Origin: JBDNFP01 sp041689775
GTDB taxonomy: Bacteria > Bacteroidota > Bacteroidia > Cytophagales > Spirosomataceae
Assembly: GCA_041689775.1 (NCBI GenBank)
Contig: JBDNFP010000191.1
Location: 1-20,581, forward strand
DNA length: 20,581 nucleotides
Reading direction: 5' to 3'
Position numbers and translations under genes: made by a program. Each line of letters begins with the position of its first letter. Position 1 is the first letter of the stretch. The notes under the pieces are model-generated. The model made no database searches and had not been told where the DNA came from. It worked only from the letters and a program-made list of their open reading frames with translations. Shown here in pieces: positions 6,788-14,588 of the stretch.

Positions 6788-7867
6788 ATGTTCTCGGTTT
6801 CAGAGCAAAATTATTACGCACGACAGTTTTCTCTACCTGAATTGGGCCAACGGGGTCAACAAAAGTTAAAGCAGTCCCGGGTACTTGTGATCGGTGCCGG
6901 CGGACTAGGCTGCCCGATTCTTAACTATCTTACTTCGGCCGGAGTAGGGACATTAGGTATCATTGACTTCGACCGGGTTGAAATTAGCAACCTTCACCGC
7001 CAAGTACTATATACAATGGCCGACGTAGGAAGACCCAAAGCCGAAGTGGCCGCTGAACGGTTACGGGCTCAAAATCCCCATGTAAATATTCAGGTTTACA
7101 CCAATGGTATCGATAAAGATAATGCTTTAAAAATTATAGCCGACTACGATCTGGTAGTGGATGGATCAGATAATTTCCCTACCCGTTATCTGGTCAATGA
7201 CGCCTGCGTATTACTGGACAAACCATTAGTATTCGGGTCTATCTATAAATTTGAGGGGCAGGTAAGTGTATTCAACTACCAAGGTGGCCCTACCTATCGG
7301 TGCCTCTATCCGACCCAACCCAACGAAGGCGAAATACCCAATTGCGCCGAAATCGGTGTACTAGGCATACTCCCCGGCGTAGTGGGTTCTTTGCAGGCGA
7401 TGGAGGCCATCAAACTCATTACCGAACTGGGAACGGTCCTGTCCGGTAAGTTATTGGTCTATGATGCCCTTGGTACTTCATTTCACACCTACCGCTTCGC
7501 CGCCCGCGAAGGGTCGCGGGCCATTACTTCCTTACAAAATAACTACGGTACTACCTGTGCCCTACCCACAGAAGACCTGGTTGAGATAGATTTTGATGAG
7601 CTACAAAAACAACTTCAAGAGACTGCTCCCCCATTCCTCGTAGATGTGCGTGAACCCGAAGAGTTTGATCGTTTTAATATTGGTGGAGTCAACTGGCCCC
7701 TCAAAACATTGTCACAGCATTTCAACGAACTTCTGGCTTACCCCGATGTCGTACTTTGTTGTCAGTCCGGAATCCGTAGCCGTAAGGCCTATGAGCTACT
7801 ATCAGAGGTATTCCCAAACCATCGGTTTAAACACCTCAAAGGCGGAGTTACCTCCGCGGGTACCTAG
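6788..7867 (+). CDS. moeB: MoeB/ThiF-type E1 enzyme with C-terminal rhodanese domain
   Basis: The protein is predicted to adenylate the C-terminal Gly of MoaD and supply sulfur to it. I start it at 6788 (359 residues), because homologues begin just before YYARQFSLPELG; the longer frame from ATG 6659 adds 43 residues unlike anything in the family. The E1 domain (1 to about 250) has the ATP-binding GAGGLGCP (37-44), DFDRVEISNLHRQ (60-72), DGSDNFPTRY (125-134) and the catalytic-cysteine region NCAEIGVLG (185-193, Cys186). The rhodanese domain (about 265-359) has VDVREPEEF and the active-site loop CQSGIRS, with Cys325 present. An oddity is that the usual zinc CxxC pairs are not kept: the first is TYRC and the second is absent. 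It may also serve ThiS. Divergent from moeA and upstream of xdhC. Confidence 0.5.
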   Translation: MFSVSEQNYYARQFSLPELGQRGQQKLKQSRVLVIGAGGLGCPILNYLTSAGVGTLGIIDFDRVEISNLHRQVLYTMADVGRPKAEVAAERLRAQNPHVNIQVYTNGIDKDNALKIIADYDLVVDGSDNFPTRYLVNDACVLLDKPLVFGSIYKFEGQVSVFNYQGGPTYRCLYPTQPNEGEIPNCAEIGVLGILPGVVGSLQAMEAIKLITELGTVLSGKLLVYDALGTSFHTYRFAAREGSRAITSLQNNYGTTCALPTEDLVEIDFDELQKQLQETAPPFLVDVREPEEFDRFNIGGVNWPLKTLSQHFNELLAYPDVVLCCQSGIRSRKAYELLSEVFPNHRFKHLKGGVTSAGT

Positions 7868-7898
7868 TGCTAAAACATTTACAGCACTGCCCTCGTTT

Positions 7899-7930
7899 TT
7901 GTAGTAAAGAAAGGAATAATTTTATTTTTG
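7899..7930 (+). promoter_or_regulatory. Probable promoter of xdhC
   Basis: TTG at 7899-7901, a 21-bp spacer and an exact -7 box TATTTTTG at 7923-7930 fit the Bacteroidota promoter layout. The box ends 69 bp before the start codon, which suggests xdhC can be transcribed separately from moeB-rhodanese. Confidence 0.5.
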
Positions 7931-7999
7931 CAATATCAACCAACCAAAGAATACCGCTTTAAAGAGTAGTCTCTTCCTGATCGAAACCCTCCGGTAACC

Positions 8000-9124
8000 A
8001 TGAAAGAAATTAAATCCATTCTCAAAGCATTCGACACCATTGATCACTCGGATATTAGAGCCGCCCTTGCCACGGTTGTTCGGGTAGAAGGATCTTCCTA
8101 CCGGCGTACCGGAGCCCGGATGCTGGTCATGGATAACGGCGTGTGGGTGGGTGGTATTAGTGGTGGTTGTCTCGAAGGAGACGCCCTAAAAAGAGCCCGA
8201 TTGGCAATCGCAAAAACGGAATCAAGCCTCGTAACGTACGACACCACCGAGGATGATGCCCATCAAATCGGCGTCGGCCTGGGCTGCAACGGAGTCATTG
8301 ATGTATTGTTGGCTCCCTTAGAACCCAATGACCCCAATAGCCCCATTGAAGTATTAAAGAGTGTGGTAGCCGGAAATCGTCAGACCAATGTATTATTGAC
8401 CATTACAGAATTAGACGGGTCAATCAATGACCTGTCCGCCGGTCACATGATTCGGTATACCGACCGCCAAAGTCTAAACGCATTCGGCGACGGTAAACTA
8501 ATCGAACAAATTGATAGTAGAGCACAAGAGATTATACGGAAGAATAAGTCGAAGGCGCTATCCTTCACCCTCGGCGACGGCCGGGACCTAGATATATTTG
8601 CTGAGTTTCTTCCACCCGAATTACATGTTATCCTGATGGGGTATCAGTATGACGTTTTTCCGTTGGCAAAAGTAATTAGGGAAGCGGGATGGCGCGTTAC
8701 GATTATTGCCAATCCGCCGAAGATTCACCGCGAGGTAGCCGCTCTGGTCAATGCCGTTGTTGCACCCGAAGATTTTGATTTAAGTCTCATCGACCAATAT
8801 ACCGCGGTCATCCTGATGTCGCACGACTACAAAACCGATAAGCGCAACCTCCCTACCCTCCTGCCTAGTGATGCCCCGTACATTGGCATGTTGGGCCCAA
8901 GGGTAAGGTCCGAAAAGATCTTCAACGAATTGGCTGAGGAAGGAGAACCCGTTTCGGAGCACCAAATGAAGCGCATTTTCGCACCCGTAGGATTAGATAT
9001 CGGCGCTATTACGCCCGAGGAAATTGCGCTTTCTATTGTTGTCGAAATCAGATCGGTATTCTCCAAACGCGAAGGTGGCTTTCTTCGCTATCGCACCTCC
9101 ACCATTCATGAGCGTGACAACTAA
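8000..9124 (+). CDS. xdhC: XdhC/CoxI family protein (Mo-cofactor delivery or sulfuration)
   Basis: XdhC-family proteins bind the Mo-cofactor, protect its sulfurated form and help insert it into xanthine-dehydrogenase-type enzymes. The 374-residue protein has both family domains. The N-terminal XdhC/CoxI part has VRVEGSSYRRTGARM (27-41) and the signature GGISGGCLEGDA (51-62), including Cys57. The C-terminal Rossmann-like part ends with GLDIGAITPEEIALSI (331-346), another strong signature. The glycine loop of the Rossmann domain, normally like GAGNDA.PL, reads MGYQYDVFPL (213-222), so its usual second Gly is missing. It lies 132 bp after moeB-rhodanese with its own promoter. No molybdoenzyme gene follows, so the client must be elsewhere. 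Family assignment is very secure; the exact role is inferred. Confidence 0.5.
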   Translation: MKEIKSILKAFDTIDHSDIRAALATVVRVEGSSYRRTGARMLVMDNGVWVGGISGGCLEGDALKRARLAIAKTESSLVTYDTTEDDAHQIGVGLGCNGVIDVLLAPLEPNDPNSPIEVLKSVVAGNRQTNVLLTITELDGSINDLSAGHMIRYTDRQSLNAFGDGKLIEQIDSRAQEIIRKNKSKALSFTLGDGRDLDIFAEFLPPELHVILMGYQYDVFPLAKVIREAGWRVTIIANPPKIHREVAALVNAVVAPEDFDLSLIDQYTAVILMSHDYKTDKRNLPTLLPSDAPYIGMLGPRVRSEKIFNELAEEGEPVSEHQMKRIFAPVGLDIGAITPEEIALSIVVEIRSVFSKREGGFLRYRTSTIHERDN

Positions 9125-9141
9125 CCCAACCCATTAGCCCT

Positions 9142-9156
9142 GACCGTTTACTAAAT
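9142..9156. repeat. 15-bp direct repeat, left copy
   Basis: GACCGTTTACTAAAT starts 18 bp after the xdhC stop codon and recurs exactly at 9797-9811 in the same orientation, 655 bp apart. The sequence just after each copy is also similar (TATACTATGC and ACTATACCC). Confidence 0.5.
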
Positions 9157-9796
9157 TATACTATGCATTTATTGACGCAATACTTACATTCGTACTTTAT
9201 CCAAGTACCAGGTATCAGTGGATAATTAGTCGTAAATCAACTGATCTAAATACTCATGCAGAATTGGTTTGCATTTAATGCTTGATGACATTTTCTATAG
9301 ATCATTGATAATTAGCCCCATAAAAAGCTAATTGCCAACGGCTATTTACCTTCCTTTATCTATCATCTTATTAAAGCCAATTCGTTAGGGATAGCGTATT
9401 TTCCGGTTTCCGGATCAAGTTTACTGATTTTACAATGAGTATAATCATAAGATCATTACGGAATTGTTAGTGCTTACAATCTGTAAATCCCGTACGCATT
9501 GTGAACGTATAGTTTTATTTCCATATAAAAACTTTCTTTTCTTATACTTTCGCCATTTAATACTAATGATCTGGTCTACACGATTCGAAAAAGTGTAAGC
9601 CCATCTCATTTTCCCTCATTTATTCGGTTTTCTTTTTTTAGTCCAAAATACCTTTTCTCATTATTTAGGCACTTTTCAGGTTAACCTACGGCTTTCTAGG
9701 TATAAAACCGAGGATTATTTGGTATAAACAGCGTATTATGAAATAATAAAATTTGCATTTAACGAATAAAGTAGATAAAGAAATGTTTAAACTTAG

Positions 9797-9811
9797 GACC
9801 GTTTACTAAAT
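9797..9811. repeat. 15-bp direct repeat, right copy
   Basis: This is the exact second copy of GACCGTTTACTAAAT, about 62 bp upstream of the -7 box and 107 bp upstream of the start codon of the transglycosylase gene. Confidence 0.5.
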
Positions 9812-9872
9812 ACTATACCCACTGTATATCAGTTTTTTAGCCAACTGTGGGAGCTTTTAAGTTCAATTATGT

Positions 9873-9880
9873 TATCTTTG
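9873..9880 (+). promoter_or_regulatory. -7 box of the lytic transglycosylase gene
   Basis: TATCTTTG followed by CA is an exact match to the Bacteroidota -7 box and lies 38 bp before the start codon at 9918, a normal leader length. No clear TTG occurs at -33. Confidence 0.5.
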
Positions 9881-9917
9881 CAGAATATTAAATAATGTAG
9901 AACTAACCTAACTATGT

Positions 9918-10706
9918 ATGATACGAATCCTATTAGTAGTAGTATCTATTCTTTCGCTAGGGGTATTTTCTTTTAATCGCACAACAAATAAGGTCAACCC
10001 CGAAGTGGTGGTTGACGTGATTGAAGATATCAATTTTGACACCAGTATTCTCCATATCCAATTTTGCGGAGATACACTCCCTCTCGAACAATCGCTCGTG
10101 GCAAAACGCTACCAGCAGGCCATTCAGTTTTATGATCATCCGTCTTTTACCCGATCCAAATCGCGTATTAAGAAAAATGCTAAAATTGTTGAGCCAATAT
10201 TAAAGCGCTACGGTATTCCGGCCGACTTTAAGTTTATGCCCTATGTCGAAAGTGCAATGAATTCCAATGCCGTGTCTCCTAGCGGAGCCGCCGGCTACTG
10301 GCAGCTAATGCCAGCTACCGCACAGGGTCTGGGCCTTGCCGTAAGTGACTCTCTGGATGAGCGTAAAGACCTTATCAAGTCCACCCACGCAGCTGCTAAG
10401 TATTTGAAGTGGTTGTATCGTGAACTAGGCGATTGGGCTTTGGTAGCGGCAGCCTACAATGCCGGACCAAACCGGATCATTCGTCACATGGACTTGCAGA
10501 ATAAGGATAGTTATTATGCCCTTCGTCTCAATGCTGAAACGACCAAGTATGTATACCGGTTAGTAGCGGTGAAGGAATGGATCAATCGTCCAGCCCGCAG
10601 CAATCAATGGAGTAAAGGGGAGACAATAACCCAAATTGCCCGGTTTGTGAAACTGAAAAAAGATATGCTTAACGATCAGGCTCTTGCTATGCTTGACACC
10701 CTCTAA
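9918..10706 (+). CDS. Lytic transglycosylase (MltD/Slt-type catalytic domain)
   Basis: The enzyme is predicted to cleave the MurNAc-GlcNAc bond of peptidoglycan, forming 1,6-anhydro ends, in the periplasm. The 262-residue protein starts with a hydrophobic signal or anchor (about residues 3-18). The catalytic domain spans about 95-215: YGIPADFKFMPYVESAMN with catalytic Glu111, then SPSGAAGYWQLMPATA (120-135) and ALVAAAYNAGPNR (174-186), the three classic goose-lysozyme-like motifs. It lacks the LysM repeats that follow this domain in MltD, so it is a short version. The tail (about 215-262) shows no recognised domain. An out-of-frame ATG at 9914 is ignored. It is preceded by the gene-free stretch and followed by a strong terminator. 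Confidence 0.5.
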   Translation: MIRILLVVVSILSLGVFSFNRTTNKVNPEVVVDVIEDINFDTSILHIQFCGDTLPLEQSLVAKRYQQAIQFYDHPSFTRSKSRIKKNAKIVEPILKRYGIPADFKFMPYVESAMNSNAVSPSGAAGYWQLMPATAQGLGLAVSDSLDERKDLIKSTHAAAKYLKWLYRELGDWALVAAAYNAGPNRIIRHMDLQNKDSYYALRLNAETTKYVYRLVAVKEWINRPARSNQWSKGETITQIARFVKLKKDMLNDQALAMLDTL

Positions 10707-10727
10707 AGAGGATACTGTTATTGTACT

Positions 10728-10763
10728 AAAAAGGGCGGCTCTCGTTACGAGGCCGCCCTTTTT
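10728..10763. terminator. Bidirectional terminator, transglycosylase and tricorn-like protease
   Basis: GGGCGGC (733-739 within this kilobase) pairs with GCCGCCC at 10752-10758, extended by CTCG/CGAG around a TTA loop with one bulged T at 10740. AAAAA precedes and TTTTT follows the stem, so it works in both directions between the two convergent genes. Confidence 0.5.
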
Positions 10764-10769
10764 AGCTAC

Positions 10770-13700
10770 TTAATCCTTCAAATCTTTCAATATCTCCTCA
10801 ATCGCCCTGTCTAGCTGTGGATCCTGATCATTCAAGCGATCCACAAAAGTCTGCCGAACGGTGATATCCGGCTGAACCCCTTCTTTTTCCAGATTTTTCC
10901 CATCAAGTGTATAGCAGCCCCAGGCCGGTAACCGATAAAACGACCCATCTACCAGACCTTTTCCCGACGTAAAAATAATCCAACGGTAGGTTTCAGTACC
11001 GATTATCTTTCCAAGTTTCAAGGCTTTAAAGCCAGCGGCCGTCATCTCGGCATCAGACAGCGATTGCTCGTTCATGAGCAGCACAATCGGCTTATCCGAC
11101 ACGCCAAAATTCGGCTGCGTAGCCAAGGCACCTTCACGGTACTTCCATTTCAAATACGCTTTCTGCGATAGAAATTGCAGAACCAGATCATGTACATTTC
11201 CGCCCGTATTGTAACGGAGATCCAAAATCAAGGCATCTCTTTTGTACCAGTCGCGGGTCATATCTTTAGCAAACTTTTCGTACTCACCCATACCCATATT
11301 CTTCATGTGTACGTACGCAATCCGCTTTTCACTTTTGGTGTCTACGTATTCCTGATTCCAATCCTGCCATTCATCGTATAGTTGATTCCCAATGGAATTA
11401 TCGGGATGTAGGCGTACTGCATAGCTGGTATCTGTTCCTACCCGCCGTAGAGTCAGGGTAATTTCTTTGTCGCGCGAAGGACGCGTAAAGTAATAGTCAC
11501 GATTTTCGGCTACATCAACAGCTTCGCCGTTGACATGCGTCAACACATCGCCCGCCAATATATTCTTATCCGCCTTGTCAGAAGCACTTCTTTTGATAAT
11601 TCGCGCCACGGAATAAGGATTCTCGTTCTCAAACAAGAGCCCGGTTTCCATGGTCGCATTTTTATAAAATACCTTTTCATCGTCGCCGTTGGTTGAAAAA
11701 CCGAGGTGAGAAGAATTCAGCTCACCTAACATTTCGTTGAACAGCATTCTAAAATCCGACCGATCAGTGAGATAAGGCAAGTAAGCCGCATAGCGGTCCC
11801 GCACGGCCTGCCAGTCGGCCCCGTGGAAGGTTTCATTGTAGAAATTCTCCTCTATACCAGCCCAAGCCTCATAAAACATTTGCTCAAATTCCTCGCGCAG
11901 ATTCCGACGAAAGGTATAATCCATCGCGATCGCTTCGGTTTTACCACTTTCTACGGTCATTTTTTTGATCGTACCATTCACCAATAAGTAGCTCGACTCA
12001 CCAGCCGAAATTAATTGGTAGGAAGAGACACTCTCCTCTATTTTTTCAGTTTTAGGGCTTTCAAATGGTTCGAGGGTGGTACGCCAGAGCGCTCTCTTGC
12101 CTTCATCGTGATTTGATACATACAGCACGTACGTCTTATCCTTTTTCTGCGTCATAGAAATGTCCCCCTGGGCACCAAACTCCGGCCCCATTGCCTCTAC
12201 CCTTTCCATAATATCCAAGGTATCAATCTTGATACTCACCTTGGGCTTCTCTACTTTCGCAACGACTACTGGCTTCGTATTCTTATCTTTCTTAGAAGAC
12301 TCCACAACCGGAGCGGCTTTTTTCTCCTCTTTTTTAAATAGTTCCTCAAACTTCTCCCCTCTGAATGGGTCGTCCAGCTTGGTAAGCGCCATCCGATACA
12401 CGTGGGTTTCATCCGAGCCAAAGGGGTAGTTGGGATGCAACAGATCAGCCACGAAGTACAGGTATTTGCTATCCGGCGACCATACGGGCTCGGCTTCCGA
12501 AACACCCGATTGCGTAAGATTCATCGTTTTTCCGGAGTCCAGGTGGTGGAGTAAAATATCTCGTTCGAAATCGCGATAGGCAGTAAAGGCCACGTACTCA
12601 TCATTAGGCGAGAACTGGGGAGTATCATTATAGAGACCCCAAAGCTCGTCTCGCAGTAAAGTTTTGCTCGCCATCGTTTTAATATCCAGCAACCGTACTT
12701 CGTTGCGTCCACTGAAATAAACGGCCTTGGTACGAGCCTTGTTGAAAGATATACTCCGGTTATTTTGCTGGTCGGTGGTCAGTTGTCGCTCTACCCCTTT
12801 TCCGTCCGCAGTTTGCGTAAACCAATTGGTATAGCCGGCCACAGTTTGGCTGTATAGCAACGTAAGGCTATCAGCCAACCACTTTACCTCCACTACCCGT
12901 TCGTTTGGGCGAGTAGTAAGCTGCTGAATATACTTCCCCTCCTTATCCGACACAAACAAAACTCCCCGCGATACAAACGCAATTTTCTTGTCGTCAGGAG
13001 CTACGTCAAACGTAGACACTTTACCTTTTACATTATAATCCTGCAAGTTTGGTAAGGTCCTATTTTGGGGAAGTACCATATTAACCCGGGTTGCCTGACG
13101 GGAGGCTACATCATATTTCCACAACTGATACCCTTTTTCAAACACAACCGTACGTCCGTCGGCACTTACCTGAGGGTATTTTATCGCATCCGGGAAGTTG
13201 GTCAAGGCTTCCTTCTTCCCATTGGTGAAGGTATAGAGGTTGTATTGTCCGTTGCCTTCGTCAGATACAAAGTAAACTTTCCCCGCGCGGTCAATGGTAG
13301 CCCACATATCTTTTCCGAGGTAGTCGGTGTACTTTTTGTATTCTTTCGTTTTCACGTTGTACGATTGAATATCAGGATTGAACGCTCCCTTGTAGCCTTT
13401 CCGCATGGCCTGATTATCGCTCTCCCACGTATCATTGAAATATAGCTCACCCGTTGGTGCCTCGGCGATACCGTGAATACGGTTGAAGTAGTGGCCAAAT
13501 ATCCGTTTAGGCGTTCCGCCGTTTAGTGAAACTGTATAGGCAGTTCCACCATTTTGTACTCCCGACTTAAAATAGATAGTTTGGGAGTCCCACGACCAAC
13601 CCTCTGCCACATCAGAAGTACTGTGGTACGTCAACTGCCGGATCGGGCCGCCGTTGATAGGCATCACGTATACATCCGAATTATCGTTTTGGGTACCCGT

Positions 13701-13943
13701 AAAAGCAACCCACTGACCATCCGGCGATACGCGCGGGCGGCTTTCGGCCCCCTGCATAGCAGTCAGTCGGGTAGCACTACCGCCGGCAGTGGCTACCTTC
13801 CACAGATCCGACTCATAGATAAAAAGAATTGTTTGTCCGTTGGGCGTCAGCGTTGGTGAAGTGGTAAAGTACACATCGAAGGTTTGGCTTTGCGCAGAAA
13901 TACCCACTAGTAGCAAGCCTACCAATAGTAATACGTTTTTCAT
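10770..13943 (-). CDS. Tricorn-like S41 family protease with N-terminal propeller
   Basis: The 1057-residue protein has a signal peptide (MKNVLLLVGLLLVGISAQS, residues 1-19), so it acts in the periplasm or at the cell surface. This differs from archaeal tricorn, which is cytosolic. Domain order: a TolB/tricorn-type beta-propeller with many SPDG/SPND-type strands (about 25-530), a Lys/Pro/Val-rich linker (about 560-600), a second region, a PDZ domain, and a C-terminal S41 peptidase. Catalytic-type residues are in place: His746 in NSSHLGF, Ser963-Asp964 in NEQSLSDAE, and Glu1019 in the LDGKNLEKEGVQPD segment. Numbering is close to that of tricorn itself. Length fits the bacterial tricorn-like family. 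It is convergent with the transglycosylase and divergent from the cyclophilin gene. The substrate is unknown; peptide trimming is the likely task. Confidence 0.5.
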   Translation of the reverse strand: MKNVLLLVGLLLVGISAQSQTFDVYFTTSPTLTPNGQTILFIYESDLWKVATAGGSATRLTAMQGAESRPRVSPDGQWVAFTGTQNDNSDVYVMPINGGPIRQLTYHSTSDVAEGWSWDSQTIYFKSGVQNGGTAYTVSLNGGTPKRIFGHYFNRIHGIAEAPTGELYFNDTWESDNQAMRKGYKGAFNPDIQSYNVKTKEYKKYTDYLGKDMWATIDRAGKVYFVSDEGNGQYNLYTFTNGKKEALTNFPDAIKYPQVSADGRTVVFEKGYQLWKYDVASRQATRVNMVLPQNRTLPNLQDYNVKGKVSTFDVAPDDKKIAFVSRGVLFVSDKEGKYIQQLTTRPNERVVEVKWLADSLTLLYSQTVAGYTNWFTQTADGKGVERQLTTDQQNNRSISFNKARTKAVYFSGRNEVRLLDIKTMASKTLLRDELWGLYNDTPQFSPNDEYVAFTAYRDFERDILLHHLDSGKTMNLTQSGVSEAEPVWSPDSKYLYFVADLLHPNYPFGSDETHVYRMALTKLDDPFRGEKFEELFKKEEKKAAPVVESSKKDKNTKPVVVAKVEKPKVSIKIDTLDIMERVEAMGPEFGAQGDISMTQKKDKTYVLYVSNHDEGKRALWRTTLEPFESPKTEKIEESVSSYQLISAGESSYLLVNGTIKKMTVESGKTEAIAMDYTFRRNLREEFEQMFYEAWAGIEENFYNETFHGADWQAVRDRYAAYLPYLTDRSDFRMLFNEMLGELNSSHLGFSTNGDDEKVFYKNATMETGLLFENENPYSVARIIKRSASDKADKNILAGDVLTHVNGEAVDVAENRDYYFTRPSRDKEITLTLRRVGTDTSYAVRLHPDNSIGNQLYDEWQDWNQEYVDTKSEKRIAYVHMKNMGMGEYEKFAKDMTRDWYKRDALILDLRYNTGGNVHDLVLQFLSQKAYLKWKYREGALATQPNFGVSDKPIVLLMNEQSLSDAEMTAAGFKALKLGKIIGTETYRWIIFTSGKGLVDGSFYRLPAWGCYTLDGKNLEKEGVQPDITVRQTFVDRLNDQDPQLDRAIEEILKDLKD

Positions 13944-13994
13944 GGGAAGTTAGGATAGTATCGGTTGTGTTAAAAGCCCAAATTAGGCAATTGG

Positions 13995-14026
13995 TTGTAA
14001 AACCCGGTTGATCCGTAGTACCTTTG
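13995..14026 (+). promoter_or_regulatory. Probable promoter of the cyclophilin gene
   Basis: TTG at 13995-13997, a 21-bp spacer and the exact -7 box TACCTTTG at 14019-14026 form a complete Bacteroidota promoter. The box ends 34 bp before the start codon. Confidence 0.5.
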
Positions 14027-14060
14027 TGCGCTAATTGATGATTTAACACAGTATATTCTT

Positions 14061-14507
14061 ATGACAAAGGCAGAAATGGTCACCGAAAAGGGGACAATGC
14101 AAATTGAATTTTACGACGACGACGCTCCCATTGCGGTAAAAAACTTTGTGGAACTATCGAAAAAGGGCTTTTACGATGGCCTGATCTTCCACCGGGTTAT
14201 CCCTAACTTCATGATTCAGGGTGGTGACCCCCAAGGAACCGGCAGCGGAGGTCCTGGGTACAAAATCAACTGTGAACTAGACGGCGAAAAGCAGTACCAC
14301 GACCGTGGCGTACTGTCCATGGCCCACGCGGGTCGTAACACCGGCGGATCGCAGTTTTTTATCTGCCACAGCCGCGATAATACCGCTCACCTCGACCGCA
14401 ACCATACTTGCTTCGGTAAGGTAGTAGAAGGTATTGAGATTATTGACGAAATCCGTCAGGGAGACAAGATTCTGAAAATTACGATTCAGGAAGAAATTGA
14501 GGCGTAA
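14061..14507 (+). CDS. Cyclophilin-type peptidyl-prolyl cis-trans isomerase
   Basis: The enzyme catalyses cis-trans isomerisation of peptide bonds before proline. The 148-residue protein is a single compact cyclophilin domain without signal peptide, so a cytoplasmic location is expected. Visible motifs are FYDGLIFHRVIPNFMIQGGDP (37-57) with the catalytic Arg45, Gln53 and flanking residues, then GTGSGGPGY (59-67) and the core GSQFFI (96-101). At the position of the cyclosporin-contacting Trp (human Trp121) there is His110, as AHLDRNHTCFGKV, so weak cyclosporin binding would be predicted, as in many bacterial cyclophilins. The gene has its own promoter and ends in a strong terminator, so it is a single-gene unit. 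Confidence 0.5.
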   Translation: MTKAEMVTEKGTMQIEFYDDDAPIAVKNFVELSKKGFYDGLIFHRVIPNFMIQGGDPQGTGSGGPGYKINCELDGEKQYHDRGVLSMAHAGRNTGGSQFFICHSRDNTAHLDRNHTCFGKVVEGIEIIDEIRQGDKILKITIQEEIEA

Positions 14508-14526
14508 GGCGTTCAGAAACAAATAT

Positions 14527-14564
14527 AAAAAAGGCCGCTCGAAACATTTCGAGCGGCCTTTTTT
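14527..14564. terminator. Bidirectional terminator, cyclophilin and symporter
   Basis: A perfect 12-bp stem GGCCGCTCGAAA (14533-14544) with TTTCGAGCGGCC (14547-14558) is flanked by AAAAAA (14527-14532) and TTTTTT (14559-14564), giving 18 paired positions. It lies between the convergent cyclophilin and symporter genes and suits both. Confidence 0.5.
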
Positions 14565-14588
14565 ATGACTAAATACCTACTTAACTGC

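Larger units (their letters stand above)
9125..9917. other. 793-bp gene-free, AT-rich stretch
   Basis: I see no credible coding frame or tRNA between xdhC and the transglycosylase; stops are dense in all frames. It holds two exact copies of a 15-bp sequence near its ends (listed separately), a short hairpin AATTAGC/GCTAATT at 9310-9316 and 9327-9333, the 10-bp palindrome AGGTTAACCT at 9678-9687, two direct GGTATAAA copies at 9699-9706 and 9721-9728 (22 bp apart), and the promoter of the next gene at its right end. It could be a decayed element or a long regulatory region; neither is shown. Confidence 0.5.

Noticed and set aside
9125..9917. A tRNA or other standard RNA gene in the gene-free stretch
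   Set aside because: No cloverleaf, TTC-loop-like sequence with matching stems, or known RNA shape was seen; only short hairpins occur.
13065..13445. A 126-codon open frame on the + strand inside the tricorn-like gene
   Set aside because: It is antisense to a well-supported propeller region, has no recognisable domain, and is expected as a shadow of the coding strand.
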